NCBI GenBank assembly: GCA_035559815.1
Contig: DATMAT010000034.1
Coordinates: forward strand, 1 to 64,000
DNA: 64,000 nt
Source: Thermodesulfobacteriota bacterium
GTDB lineage: Bacteria; Desulfobacterota_D; UBA1144; Nemesobacterales; CSP1-2
Direction of reading: 5' to 3'
Shown: positions 1 through 8,171 of the stretch, piece after piece
How positions within the stretch are numbered: position 1 is the first letter of the stretch
Layout of the letters: each line of letters starts with the position of its first letter
Notes under the pieces: generated by a model
Databases searched by the model: none
What the model was told of the DNA's origin: nothing
The model's input: only the letters and a program-made list of their open reading frames with translations
Position numbers and translations under genes: made by a program

Positions 1-141
1 GGTATGTGATTTGGACAGCATATGCAGAGTAAACAGACAAAAGAGGGGTAACCTGGTTTTGAAAAGGAGGTTTTATCTGTCTAAAAGCCTTGTTTTACGG
101 GGATGGATTTCTTGATACCTGATTATTTTGGACAGCAGTGG
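1..141 (+). repeat. Dispersed repeat family A, copy 1
   Basis: This non-coding block shares ordered words with five other intergenic blocks in the window. The shared order is ATTTGGACAGC near the left end, then a tract like AACCTGNTTTTGAAAAGG, then TTTTATCTGTCTAAAAGCC, then CCTTGTTTTA, and ATTATTTTGGACAGCAGTG at the right end. The left end may continue outside the window. The two ends carry TTGGACAGC as a direct, not inverted, repeat. No ORF runs through it. It lies upstream of the PurN-like gene. Confidence 0.75.
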
Positions 142-343
142 GTCAAGGCAAATTAAAAATTTCTAATGAAGCATTAGCAACTTTTACGATAGGATGGACG
201 ATACGGCATCTTTTTCTCGGTCACAGTAGGAGTTCAAAATTTTAAACCCCTACCCGCTTCTGTCCCCGCAGATATGATAAGGTAATCATGGAATATTTAA
301 GTAATATTAGATAGCGGAAGAAGAATACGCATAATTGACGGAG

Positions 344-1111
344 ATGAGCAAAATTAAATTGCTGCACGAACCGAAAGAAAGACCGATGAGCATGGCCGTT
401 CTATTATCCGGGTCCGGAACGAACTTCGTTGCCTTACACCGGGAGCAAAAGAGGTTAGAAGGGCTGGGAGACAAAAACTATGGAAGAATCGATGTGGTTT
501 TTACCAATATGCCTGGCTGTAAGGGAGCGGAGATAGCCAGAGAGTTGGGGATACCGGTCGTCAGCCTGAGCTCAAAATCCTATTTTCAAATCCTAGAAAA
601 GAACCCGGACGACGATGAAATTAGAGATTTTTATGACGCTTCCGTCATCAGTCTTTTAGAGGATGTCTGCACGCCGGACCTGGTAGTTTTATCTGGTTAT
701 AGGAGAAGATTGGGCAGCTTATTCATGAATAGATACAGGGACAAAATAGTAAACCTATATCCCGGAGACACGACAAAAACTTACCGGGTAAGGGGAGTTG
801 ATGCGTCCATTCAAGCACTCAGAGCCGGTGAAAAGGAGATTAAATGCACCGTATTTCTGGCAAGAGAGGGTGAGCGGTTCGGGCCGGCGATAGTTCAATC
901 ACCACCCATATCGCTCGAGGAATTCAGTGAAAAGGATTCAAGAGAGATGCAGGAAAAAATAAGGAGAGAGGGGGAATGGAAGATATTTCCATATACCGTT
1001 CATCACCTTATTGCTAAGGGAAGGGTGGGCATAGACGAGGAAGACAGCATTTATATAGACGGCATAAAAATGCCGAAGGATGGGTATCAATTCGTGAATA
1101 TAATTTCCTAA
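344..1111 (+). CDS. PurN-like formyltransferase-fold protein with altered active site
   Basis: The protein is homologous to glycinamide ribonucleotide transformylase (PurN) over its whole length. An SGSGTN nucleotide loop lies at residues 22-27, a VVLSGYRRRL segment follows, and the C-terminus (GIDEEDSIYIDGIKMPKDGY) matches the end of PurN. The PurN triad is Asn-His-Asp. The Asn is kept (VNLYPGD, about residue 137), but the His two residues later is Tyr and the Asp before the GGP-type motif is Arg (EGERFGP). Ordinary purine transformylase activity is therefore doubtful. Starts at TTG 335, ATG 344 and ATG 386 are possible; ATG 386 fits the PurN N-terminus best, but none has a clear ribosome site. 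The 3' end overlaps the convergent Rieske gene by 4 bp. Confidence 0.8.
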   Translation: MSKIKLLHEPKERPMSMAVLLSGSGTNFVALHREQKRLEGLGDKNYGRIDVVFTNMPGCKGAEIARELGIPVVSLSSKSYFQILEKNPDDDEIRDFYDASVISLLEDVCTPDLVVLSGYRRRLGSLFMNRYRDKIVNLYPGDTTKTYRVRGVDASIQALRAGEKEIKCTVFLAREGERFGPAIVQSPPISLEEFSEKDSREMQEKIRREGEWKIFPYTVHHLIAKGRVGIDEEDSIYIDGIKMPKDGYQFVNIIS

Positions 1112-1443
1112 AGCTCAATCTTAATCGAATTACCATCGGTGATAACTTTGTATGTTTTTATGGGATAAGAGGATTTGGTTAAACAATGGCCGGTCTTCAC
1201 ATTAAACATATATCCATGGTTCGGGCACATGATAGTATCGCCGAAGACCGGGCCGTAAGTAAGTGGATACCCCTTGTGCGGGCATACGTTACTCATAGCG
1301 TAGAGCTCTCCGTCAAGGTTGAATATTACGACCTCAGCCCCGTTGACCGTAACCACCTTCCTCTGCCCCGGCCCGATTTCTCCGAGTTTTGCTACCTTGA
1401 CTAATTTTTTACTTGATTGCTTTTTTTCACTTCTTCTAGCCAA
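1108..1443 (-). CDS. Rieske [2Fe-2S] ferredoxin-like protein
   Basis: This is a 111-residue single-domain Rieske protein. The cluster motifs CPHKGYPL (CxH) and CPNHGYMF (CxxH) are intact and spaced as in small ferredoxins of the BphF/NirD type, which pass electrons to oxygenases or reductases. The N-terminus is a Lys/Ser-rich extension without a membrane segment. The only in-frame start is TTG at 1443, with no convincing ribosome site, so expression may be weak or the true start may differ. It is convergent with the PurN-like gene and divergent from the second Rieske gene at 1642. No oxygenase partner lies nearby, so the redox partner is unknown. Confidence 0.85.
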   Translation of the reverse strand: MARRSEKKQSSKKLVKVAKLGEIGPGQRKVVTVNGAEVVIFNLDGELYAMSNVCPHKGYPLTYGPVFGDTIMCPNHGYMFNVKTGHCLTKSSYPIKTYKVITDGNSIKIEL

Positions 1444-1641
1444 GATAGATTTATATTAACACAAGAAACGGTATGTGCTTTTATCCCCACAAAGTAGAAA
1501 TACAAGTGAAGAATAGAGACAAACGCCCACCCGCCCATACATCCACACACCCACACCATTTGACTTCAATACTAACTCCTTGCCTTACTCCCTAAAAAGA
1601 TATAAATTCTAGTATTCAAAAAAGTTAATCAGGAGGATGAC

Positions 1642-1950
1642 ATGGCAAAGCTTGTAGAAGTGGCTAAAACAGATGATATCGAGCCGGGCCAGGGCATGCT
1701 CATAGAGGTAGAAGGAAAAGAGATAGCCTTGTTTAACTGCGACGGGACTTTCTATGCAATTGATAACGAATGCACCCACGTCGGCGGCCCGCTATGCGAG
1801 GGAGAGCTGGAAGGGGACAGGGTCATTTGTCCCTGGCATGGTGCCGAATTCAACGTGAAGACGGGGGAAGTGCTAGGGCCTCCTGCACAAAAAGGGGTCA
1901 ACGCATACAAAGTGCATGTAGAGGGGAATACGATAAAGATAGAGGTTTAA
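1642..1950 (+). CDS. Rieske [2Fe-2S] ferredoxin
   Basis: This 102-residue protein has a complete Rieske domain with CTHVGGPL and CPWHGAEF cluster-binding motifs and the family ending EGNTIKIEV. It resembles the soluble electron-transfer ferredoxins of aromatic-ring dioxygenase systems and the NirD-like small subunits. ATG 1642 is preceded by a near-perfect AGGAGGATGAC ribosome site, so the start is secure. It is a diverged relative of the Rieske gene on the opposite strand at 1108-1443, with the same overall architecture. The gene converges on a flavoprotein gene at 2010; that flavoenzyme could be a partner, but nothing in the sequence proves it. Confidence 0.92.
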   Translation: MAKLVEVAKTDDIEPGQGMLIEVEGKEIALFNCDGTFYAIDNECTHVGGPLCEGELEGDRVICPWHGAEFNVKTGEVLGPPAQKGVNAYKVHVEGNTIKIEV

Positions 1951-2009
1951 ACAATCTACCGATGATCGGTCATGATAGAAAGATAATTGGTCGATGCTCG
2001 AAGCTTATA

Positions 2010-3269
2010 CTACAAGTGCAGTTCCTCGAACAAGTCCCCGGAAGGTCTATCCCTGGACAGGTCCTTTGCATGTTTAAGCTCCTCCCTAAACTTGCCTTCC
2101 AGAATCAGGTCGGAAAGAGCAGTTCCTGCGCCGTATGAAATCATCAATCCCCTTCCGGTGTGTGCGCCGCATTCATATATATTTTTGAACCCAGGAACTT
2201 TCCCCAAATAACCGGAACGGTCCGGGGTTTCCGCATATAGTCCGGCCCACCCTCTCAAGAATTTAACCCTCTCGAATTTGCTGATCCGCTGGTATAGGGG
2301 AAGCCAAATATGCCTGACGAAAAGGCTATCCTCCTCCAACCCACCGAAACCGTATTCGAGATTGTATCCATAAGGCTCGTCCATGTTGGAATAGCCGGCA
2401 AGTATATTCTCCGCATCCTTGTGAAAATAAACGTCAGACGTATCTATTAATATTCCATAAGAGGATAAATCCACTTCCGGGCACTTTATAACCACCATTT
2501 GTCTACGGCGCGGTTTAATCTCTTCGTCATTAAATCCGTAAAGCCTCGAGATTCGGGGAGACCAGGCCCCGGCGGTATTTATTAGGGTACCGCACTTGAA
2601 CGAAATCTCTTCCTTGGAAGCTTCTACCTCTCCGTTGATCAAATACTTTTTGATTTGCTCGGATTCGTTATCGCCCGATTTTTTCAATTGGTCCGCGATT
2701 ACCTCTCTTGCTTCACTATTATTAACCACTATCTTTTTGACAAAGCACCGGTCAAGAAACACAACACCCCTCTTTCTTGCCTGTTTCCGGTAATACTCTC
2801 TCAAGGAATAATGGTCGATTAGCCCTGCCTTTCTGGATATGGAAAGTCCGGCTATGCCTTCCAGGTTATCTACGAATGGTAAAAACTCCGGAACTGCCTT
2901 GGGGGGATGAAGCTCTACCGGAAGCCCGTATTCTTTGTAAAGCGGGTAATTCTTGTTTATCTCCTCCCACCATTCCCGGTCGTGCATCCAGAAGTATCCA
3001 AGCTCGCGAAACTGAACTTCATCTCGAATGGTTTCGTAGAAATCTATCGAGTACCTGCAGAGTTCTATATTCGCCCGGTTTCGCCAGGTAGCCCTTACCC
3101 CGCCGGCATTTTTTAGCGTGGATGAGTGTTCTCCCTCCAGGTCCAGGTCGATAACCGCTATACTAGCGCCTTGCCCCATCTCCTCCAGCCTCTGAGACAG
3201 CGCCATCGCCCCGGCTGACCCCAGGATACCCCCGCCAATGAAAAGGAAATCAAAACTATAATCTGACAT
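2010..3269 (-). CDS. FAD-dependent oxidoreductase (DAO family)
   Basis: The 419-residue protein begins with a dinucleotide-binding GGGILGSAGA motif near residue 12 and ends with the FAD-contacting region GAHTGRGLMISYGAGTA. This is the layout of the glycine/D-amino-acid oxidase (DAO, PF01266) superfamily, which oxidises C-N bonds of amino acids and related amines. A conserved TAGAWSPRIS segment lies in the middle. No signal peptide or membrane helix is seen, so it should be cytoplasmic. ATG 3269 is the start. The substrate cannot be deduced. The gene is monocistronic on this strand and converges on the Rieske ferredoxin at 1642-1950. Confidence 0.85.
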   Translation of the reverse strand: MSDYSFDFLFIGGGILGSAGAMALSQRLEEMGQGASIAVIDLDLEGEHSSTLKNAGGVRATWRNRANIELCRYSIDFYETIRDEVQFRELGYFWMHDREWWEEINKNYPLYKEYGLPVELHPPKAVPEFLPFVDNLEGIAGLSISRKAGLIDHYSLREYYRKQARKRGVVFLDRCFVKKIVVNNSEAREVIADQLKKSGDNESEQIKKYLINGEVEASKEEISFKCGTLINTAGAWSPRISRLYGFNDEEIKPRRRQMVVIKCPEVDLSSYGILIDTSDVYFHKDAENILAGYSNMDEPYGYNLEYGFGGLEEDSLFVRHIWLPLYQRISKFERVKFLRGWAGLYAETPDRSGYLGKVPGFKNIYECGAHTGRGLMISYGAGTALSDLILEGKFREELKHAKDLSRDRPSGDLFEELHL

Positions 3270-3419
3270 TATTTACTCGTTTTCGATCGATCTCCGCCGA
3301 ACAAATTTGGAATCACCCAATAACTACTAAGAAATATAACTTTTATCGAATATTTTATCATATAGCGGTGCTAGAACTTGTATTGTCCCAAACTTGCCCA
3401 AGATAAGAGATTGCTTCGC

Positions 3420-3535
3420 GGGGGAGCTGATGTACTTATTCCAAACCCTATGCAGCGAGTGGAAGTACTCAAGGCCTGCCATAATAACCCCCCGAAGGGA
3501 TAAATTCCACGACCGAAGCAATCTCATTCCTACAA
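3420..3535 (+). repeat. Short intergenic repeat (element C), copy 1
   Basis: The words TGTACTTATTC, ACCCTAT.CAG, GGGATAAATTCCACGACC and GAAGCAATC occur here and again in the same order at 60735-60810. A shorter relative (CCCATCCAGTGAGTCGAAG) lies near 46207. No coding capacity can be supported. The gap 3270-3810 consists of this element, family A copy 2 and unassigned AT-rich sequence. Confidence 0.6.
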
Positions 3536-3564
3536 ACTACTGTTAGCAGGACTTACATCGCTTA

Positions 3565-3710
3565 TTCGAACAGATATGATTTGGACAGCGTTTACATAAA
3601 ACGTAAAAGAAAAAAGGGAACCTGATTTGAAATTAGCCTTTTATACATCTAAAAGCCTTATTTCATAAGTATAGATTTTTTGATTTCCGATTATTTTGAG
3701 CATCGGTGGT
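3565..3710 (+). repeat. Dispersed repeat family A, copy 2
   Basis: It has the same ordered words as the block at 1-141: GATATGATTTGGACAGCG, GGGAACCTGATTTGAAA, TTTTATACATCTAAAAGCC and GATTATTTTGAGCA at the right end. It ends about 100 bp before the NYN-domain gene and has the same orientation as that gene. Confidence 0.75.
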
Positions 3711-3810
3711 ATTGCCCATTTAACCAAAACAGGATAAAGATTTTATTGACAAGGGTTCATTCCTCGTGGGACAATTGTTATTGTAGAAAAAAGATAGATA
3801 AGGGATAAAG

Positions 3811-4551
3811 ATGCAAGAAGATACCAAGACCAGCGATAGCAATTTCAGGATAGCCGTCCTGATAGACGGAGAGAATGCCCAGCCCAACCTCTTAGGGCAT
3901 ATTATGAGCGAGGTGGCAAAAAAGGGGATTGTCACCATCAGAAGAATCTATGGAGACTGGACCAGCCCTCACATGAAGGGATGGAAGAGCATCCTCCACA
4001 CCTACGCAGTCCAGCCTATACAACAGTTCAGATACACCTACGGAAAAAACTCTACGGACAGCTCTTTAATCATCGATGCAATGGACATTCTTCATGAAAA
4101 AGTAGTCGACGGCTTCTGTATAGTCTCCAGTGACAGCGACTACACTAGGCTGGCCACCAGGATAAGAGAATCGGGGGTTTTCGTGATGGGGATAGGTCAG
4201 AAAAAGACCCCGCAGCCCTTTGTGAAAGCGTGTGAGTTGTTTGTTTATACAGAAAATCTAGGTGATAAAGCGGATGTATTAACAGAGGAATCGGAGAAGG
4301 ATTTGAAGAAAACAGGGGTTGCCACCAAGGAATTGATCGGCTTACTCAAAGAGGCGTTCAATATGGTAGTTCAGGAAGATGAGCTAGCCTATCTGGGTAA
4401 GATCGGTGAAGCTCTCCGAAAACTGGACCCGAGCTTCGACCCCAGGAGCTACGGCTTCAGAACTATGACCCCCTTATTCCGTTCCCTACCCGAACATTTC
4501 GAGATAGTCACCAAGGATGCCGGAAAATCGGTTTATATAAAACTAAAATAG
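3811..4551 (+). CDS. NYN domain / OST-HTH (LOTUS) protein, LabA-like putative RNase
   Basis: Residues about 10-150 form a NYN (PIN-like) nuclease domain: IAVLIDGENAQ with the first acidic site, STDSSLIIDAMD with the second, and CIVSSDSDYTRLA with the SSDSDY signature that completes the metal-binding acidic cluster. Residues about 170-246 look like a winged OST-HTH/LOTUS RNA-binding domain (ATKELIGLLKEAF, then LRKLDPSFDPRSYGFRTMTPLF). This bacterial architecture is known and thought to act on RNA. No signal peptide is present. ATG 3811 has only a moderate AAGGG site about 9 nt upstream. The gene is followed after 18 bp by a convergent MerR-like gene. Confidence 0.88.
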   Translation: MQEDTKTSDSNFRIAVLIDGENAQPNLLGHIMSEVAKKGIVTIRRIYGDWTSPHMKGWKSILHTYAVQPIQQFRYTYGKNSTDSSLIIDAMDILHEKVVDGFCIVSSDSDYTRLATRIRESGVFVMGIGQKKTPQPFVKACELFVYTENLGDKADVLTEESEKDLKKTGVATKELIGLLKEAFNMVVQEDELAYLGKIGEALRKLDPSFDPRSYGFRTMTPLFRSLPEHFEIVTKDAGKSVYIKLK

Positions 4552-4569
4552 CCTGACTTCGCAGATGAC

Positions 4570-5091
4570 CTAGGCCTTTCTTTGGATTTCGAGCTTTTGG
4601 ATTGCCTTCTCACTTTGCTCAGCTATCTTGCCCACCGGGAAAACAAAGAGATACTGGCCGGTGTCCCGTAGCACGTCGAGCGCCCGGGATGAGACTTTGT
4701 CGAAGAATTTGATGGAGGTACCGTCGGTGATCAAAACACAATTCTGGGGCTTTTTAAGAGCATCGGGCATCTTCTCCTTGAGAAACTCGATAACTCCCCT
4801 AAAGCGCTGGACCGAAACCCCTTGCCTTTGAAGCGACACCAACCACCTCAGCATAATAAAATCCTCGACCGAATATAACCTGGGTATTCCCCTACCCTGG
4901 CTTTTTCTTATGCTTGGAACTATCAACCCGATTTCTTCATAGTAATAAAGGCGGTCGAGGCCTAGTTTAACCCCTTCAAGCGCCTCCAGAAGCTCGATAA
5001 CATCCTTACTTTTCAAGCCGTTAAGAATTTTTACCCTTGCTTTGGTTGTGTTCTTTTTGCCCACGGATGCCTCGGTAATAACCTGGAGCAT
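4570..5091 (-). CDS. MerR-type transcriptional regulator
   Basis: An HTH_MerR-like N-terminal segment is visible: LDRLYYYEEIGLIVPS (recognition region and wing), then RGIPRLYSVEDFIMLRWLV. The C-terminal 90 residues have no recognised ligand domain and lack a Cys cluster, so a metal-sensing role is not supported. The central Y-x-E-E-I-G-L pattern is typical of the family. The start could be ATG 5091 or TTG 5100; neither has a strong ribosome site. The target is unknown. It converges on the NYN gene and is divergent from the broken thioredoxin-like gene at 5259. Confidence 0.72.
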   Translation of the reverse strand: MLQVITEASVGKKNTTKARVKILNGLKSKDVIELLEALEGVKLGLDRLYYYEEIGLIVPSIRKSQGRGIPRLYSVEDFIMLRWLVSLQRQGVSVQRFRGVIEFLKEKMPDALKKPQNCVLITDGTSIKFFDKVSSRALDVLRDTGQYLFVFPVGKIAEQSEKAIQKLEIQRKA

Positions 5092-5258
5092 TAAGGTCAA
5101 TCTACATATGAGTCAATGAACCCCAATTTCATCTTCAAAATAGCACAAATAGATGGCCGATTCAATCCAATAGCCAATACCTAACCTATTCAATTACACT
5201 GTAAACTTTTTATACTACTTGAATCTAAAGACTTAAGCCTAAAAGTGAGGAGACTGTC

Positions 5259-5743
5259 ATTAACAAGACACTGATTTTCGCTGCCATTTTGACCCTGACG
5301 TATCCTTTCCTACTCCCATCTAGCTACGGAGCTACCGAGCTAAAGCTGAACCCCAGCCTCGATTACTCCAGTGATTCAAACGACGGGCCTTTGATAACCA
5401 GGGTCAACATGGCCGACGGAAAGGTTAATCCCGGTAAGCCCGCCCACATAATCTTAATCATCGTGAGTGCTACAACTCCAAGCGCCAGGCGAGGAGGACC
5501 GTCGAGCTTTACCGGAGCTATGAGGGAAGGGTAGATTTCATAGCCATCCACCTGGATACTGAAATATCCGACGACCGGAAGAAGCTCAAGAGCCGTTTCT
5601 ATCGCAATTACATTCCTCATGTAACCATAATTGACGGACATGGGAAGGTCCTTTATGACAGTAATGGGGAGGTCGGTACAGATAACCTTTCAAGAATACT
5701 AGATAGAGCTCTGCAGGACTCAGATGGAGAAGCACAAAATTAA
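5259..5743 (+). pseudogene. Thioredoxin-like exported protein gene, interrupted by a -1 frameshift
   Basis: Reading from ATT 5259 gives a signal peptide (NKTLIFAAILTLTYPFLL then SSYGA) and a domain start ending GKPAHIILI; this frame stops at 5534. The remaining domain continues in another frame, open from about 5438 to the TAA at 5741. It contains NHRECYNSKRQARRT (a CxxS in place of CxxC), then VDFIAIHLDTEI, then IPHVTIIDGHGKVLYDSNG with the cis-Pro loop of thioredoxin folds. One missing base around 5450-5460 would restore a single protein of about 160 residues. A good GTGAGGAG site lies 6 nt before ATT 5259, with no ATG/GTG/TTG at that spot. It is either a decayed gene or an assembly error. 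Confidence 0.7.
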
Positions 5744-5744
5744 C

Positions 5745-6120
5745 TTTTTATCCACAATCCCTCCCTTCAAAGGAGTCTACACCGACTAAAGCCGAGGTGC
5801 TCATGACAGGATTGATCCCCGACTGGATTGGGTGTTCCTCTCTGTATGTCATCCCCGAACGCATTAATCGGGGATCCATAATTAAAATACTGGATTCCCG
5901 CTTCCGCGGGAATGACAGATCGGTGGAGTTCCACTCCCCGCCTAGGCCAGGACAAAGCTTCACGTGAATGACGGGAAGGAAAAAATCTCTGGAACCGAAT
6001 AAAATTCCTCATAAGCTCCCTCACGGGAGTTTATCCTGAGGAAGCCGAAGGATTCAGGACAGGATTCGGAATGATAAAATTGGTCTACCTCATATTATTC
6101 AGGACAGGACTCCAATAGCA
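5745..6120. repeat. Intergenic repeat cluster
   Basis: The region holds CTGGATTCCCGCTTCCGCGGGAATGACA-type palindromic sequence (near 5890), an ATCGGGGATCC word, and TCCTGAGGAAGCCGAAGGATT words near 6030. The CCGC(G)GAAGCGGGAATCCAG word recurs at 54255-54285. Such palindromes are common between genes of environmental bacteria. ORFs that cross it are repeat-derived and not credible as genes. Confidence 0.6.
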
Positions 6121-6259
6121 CGTGAGACTGCTTACACTTTTATTAATGCCCTACGGTTTGGAGCTTCAATATAGTTTCACAAAATGACTCATGCAGTAAG
6201 GTACCTTCAGAAATTGGTTTATAAAAATCGTGCCACCCATCGTGTATATTTACAAAAGG

Positions 6260-6499
6260 ATGAGAGTGAGGTTGAGACTATTCGCATATCTTAGAGAGGC
6301 CTTCGGTATCGACGAAGAAGAAATCGAAGTTGAGGATGGAACAACTGTCAGTGCACTTTGGGACCAATTCAAGGATAAGATTCCACAAAACCGTAACTTC
6401 CGCGTGCTCTTTGCCATAAACGGAGAATATGTAGAGAAGGACACCGAATTAAAGGAAGGCGATGAAATAGTCTTCATTCCCCCTGTAAGCGGTGGATAA
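6260..6499 (+). CDS. MoaD/ThiS family sulfur-carrier protein
   Basis: This small ubiquitin-like protein of about 79 residues ends in VSGG, the C-terminal di-glycine that is adenylated and thiocarboxylated in MoaD, ThiS and related carriers. LRLFAYLREAFGIDE at the start and INGEYVEKDTELKEGDEIVFIPPVSGG at the end match MoaD, the small subunit of molybdopterin synthase. No MoaE, MoeB or ThiG lies nearby, so the assignment to molybdopterin, thiamin or another sulfur pathway is open. ATG 6260 sits directly after AAAAGG; GTG 6266 would have better ribosome-site spacing and remove only two residues. Confidence 0.88.
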   Translation: MRVRLRLFAYLREAFGIDEEEIEVEDGTTVSALWDQFKDKIPQNRNFRVLFAINGEYVEKDTELKEGDEIVFIPPVSGG

Positions 6500-6675
6500 C
6501 CGGGAGAACGCCATTCCCCAGAAGCCATTAAGGAAATAGCAGAAACCTCTCCCTTTCCCAGGACCTATTCCCGAAGAGAGGAGTAAACCTCCTTGGAATA
6601 GACTAATGGACAGCGGTTTGCCGGTTTCGGTATGGGCTTTTGATTTTCCTATACTAAAACAGTGGGAAAACCTGC

Positions 6676-7113
6676 TCAGATCGCCGAGTCGGGCACTGCC
6701 TCAAGCACCTCTATTTTCCCCGCAACGAGATGCATACCGTATATTCCGTTCGGGTTTACTATCAGGCTGGGTAGCCCGTTCCGGAAGTAAGTATTTTTAC
6801 TGTTGGGAGGCAGGGTAACCGGTATAACCACCGTTGCACTGTATGGTTCTGTAGGGTAATAGGATAGGTAATAATCTATCTTTACTTTGAGTCCCTTATA
6901 AGCCACGTCGGTTGGGTTCTCGATTGTCACATTATGCATAGTAGCCATTCCCCAAGCCGCATAGAAGGAATAGTCAGTGATATTAATACCTGGAACATTT
7001 TTCCCTTCCTGCTCCGCCCTGACCTTACCCTCAAGAAAAACTGAAAGCACGGAAAAGATGATAAAAGCCAATAAAAGGATTGATCTAACCTTATTATGTC
7101 CTTTGCAACTCAT
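6676..7113 (-). CDS. Exported hypothetical protein (immunoglobulin-like fold likely)
   Basis: The 145-residue protein starts at ATG 7113, behind a clear GGGAGG site about 7 nt upstream. It has a typical signal peptide: a KGHNK n-region, a SILLLAFIIFSVLSVFL core, then cleavage near VRAEQ. The mature part contains NVTIENPTDVAYKGLKVKIDYY and VIPVTLPPNSKNTYF, the alternating pattern of small beta-sandwich domains such as FxLYD-type proteins that act on cell-surface or periplasmic substrates. I do not recognise a specific family. It is monocistronic and convergent with the MoaD-like gene. Confidence 0.7.
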   Translation of the reverse strand: MSCKGHNKVRSILLLAFIIFSVLSVFLEGKVRAEQEGKNVPGINITDYSFYAAWGMATMHNVTIENPTDVAYKGLKVKIDYYLSYYPTEPYSATVVIPVTLPPNSKNTYFRNGLPSLIVNPNGIYGMHLVAGKIEVLEAVPDSAI

Positions 7114-7719
7114 TTTTGTTTCCTCCCGGCATAGTTTTTTCAATAGACAGGCAAAGTATATACCGTCGAGAGAAAAACCACCATCCCACCTAACGAACTG
7201 GAAACCCACCAATTTTTGTCGGCTCCATAATCCTTAGATGGATCGAGGTAGGAGCGAGTCGGCATAAAATAGTCTTACATGACGAAAATTGTCATTTGAT
7301 TCCGCCTGGTTTATAGGTCCCAGAAACTTGTTTAAAGAAAATAAGGAACACCTCTTTAATTCCCCCTGCTTCGACTTCCTCAGCACAGGCTTAGCAAGGG
7401 GGGTAGAAAAGCTGTTTGAACGGATAAGATTTGGACATAGATCATATAATTAGAAGGTCCTGACTAGGAAGTAAACCGCGAAACTGATCAAAATCATTTA
7501 CTTCCTGATTTCTCGAAATATTCCCCTTCCAGCCACTTAATTAGACACTCGTGGGAGCAAGCCTAACCCAGATCAGTCCGTGTCGGTCAATCCGCCCGAA
7601 GCACAAAAATTTATATGCATAGAACCCTGGTACTTAATCTGCCGCAATTTGTAGCATTCTTCTATCCCTTTTATGTATCCAAGTCCTTGAAAACATTCAA
7701 GCGGTGATTAAATTAACTA
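7114..7719. other. Intergenic region, 606 bp
   Basis: No credible gene is seen. The stretch 7412-7470 (TTTGAACGGATAAGATTTGGACATAG) is a degraded left end of repeat family A. The rest is AT-rich and precedes a sigma-54-type promoter. Confidence 0.5.
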
Positions 7720-7720
7720 A

Positions 7721-7736
7721 TGGCATGTAATTTGCA
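7721..7736 (+). promoter_or_regulatory. Sigma-54 (RpoN) type promoter
   Basis: TGGCATG-TAAT-TTGCA matches the -24/-12 consensus TGGCACG-N4-TTGCW, with GG and GC elements exactly 12 bp apart and one mismatch. Transcription would start near 7747, giving a leader of about 37 nt before ATG 7784. Confidence 0.6.
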
Positions 7737-7783
7737 TAATAAATTATCGTGACGTTTAAATTGCACAAGGAGGTTCAAGTAAG

Positions 7784-8002
7784 ATGACAATAACAATCGC
7801 TCCTTTTACGGTCGACCCGGGTTACGATTTCACGGCACCGGTGGCTAGATATGGAAAGGAAGAAGAGTTAAAGAAGGCACAAGGCCCGATTACATACTGG
7901 AGAATATATATAGACGACAAATACGTGTCCTATACTTCTAGCAAGGAATTGGCCGAGAAGACTAAGGCCTGGATGGAAAAGTGGTTAAATGGAAAGTCTT
8001 GA
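7784..8002 (+). CDS. Small conserved-looking hypothetical protein
   Basis: The 72-residue protein has no recognised domain. It is rich in aromatic and charged residues (PITYWRIYIDDKYVSYTSS, then KELAEKTKAWMEKWLNGKS, an amphipathic helix). No signal peptide or Cys pair is seen. ATG 7784 follows a perfect AAGGAGGT ribosome site, and a sigma-54-type promoter lies about 40 bp upstream. These two signals are the best evidence that it is a real and conditionally expressed gene. Control by RpoN would suggest a nitrogen, carbon or stress response; that is inference. Confidence 0.7.
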   Translation: MTITIAPFTVDPGYDFTAPVARYGKEEELKKAQGPITYWRIYIDDKYVSYTSSKELAEKTKAWMEKWLNGKS

Positions 8003-8171
8003 ATCGTGGCGAGGTAAGCCAAAGATGCTAATGGTAGAAGAAAAGGGCTGGCTTAAAAAACCACATCCGGGAATAATATTCCGAGGTGTGCTTCCGCCGC
8101 TTTTTTCGATAAACAAAAAACCGGAGGTAATGAATTACATAGATTTAAACAAGTACCAAAACTATCTGTAA
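7989..8171 (+). CDS. Possible small protein overlapping the preceding gene
   Basis: The 60-codon frame starts at ATG 7989, inside the last 14 bases of the preceding gene. The product is basic with no recognised motif (KPHPGIIFRGVLPPLFSINKKPEV). The overlap could couple its translation to the gene at 7784. No strong ribosome site is present. It may be a chance ORF. Confidence 0.3.
   Translation: MESLESWRGKPKMLMVEEKGWLKKPHPGIIFRGVLPPLFSINKKPEVMNYIDLNKYQNYL

Noticed and set aside
3327-3527. 66-codon minus-strand frame
   Set aside because: It overlaps repeat element C and has no ribosome site or family pattern.
5440-5540. Programmed -1 frameshift in the thioredoxin-like gene
   Set aside because: No X-XXY-YYZ heptamer or downstream stem-loop is evident; a deletion or assembly error is simpler.
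5748-6024. Open frames on the minus strand with peptide words such as VIPAEAGIQ
   Set aside because: These are translations of the palindromic CCCGCTTCCGCGGG repeat, a common false gene.
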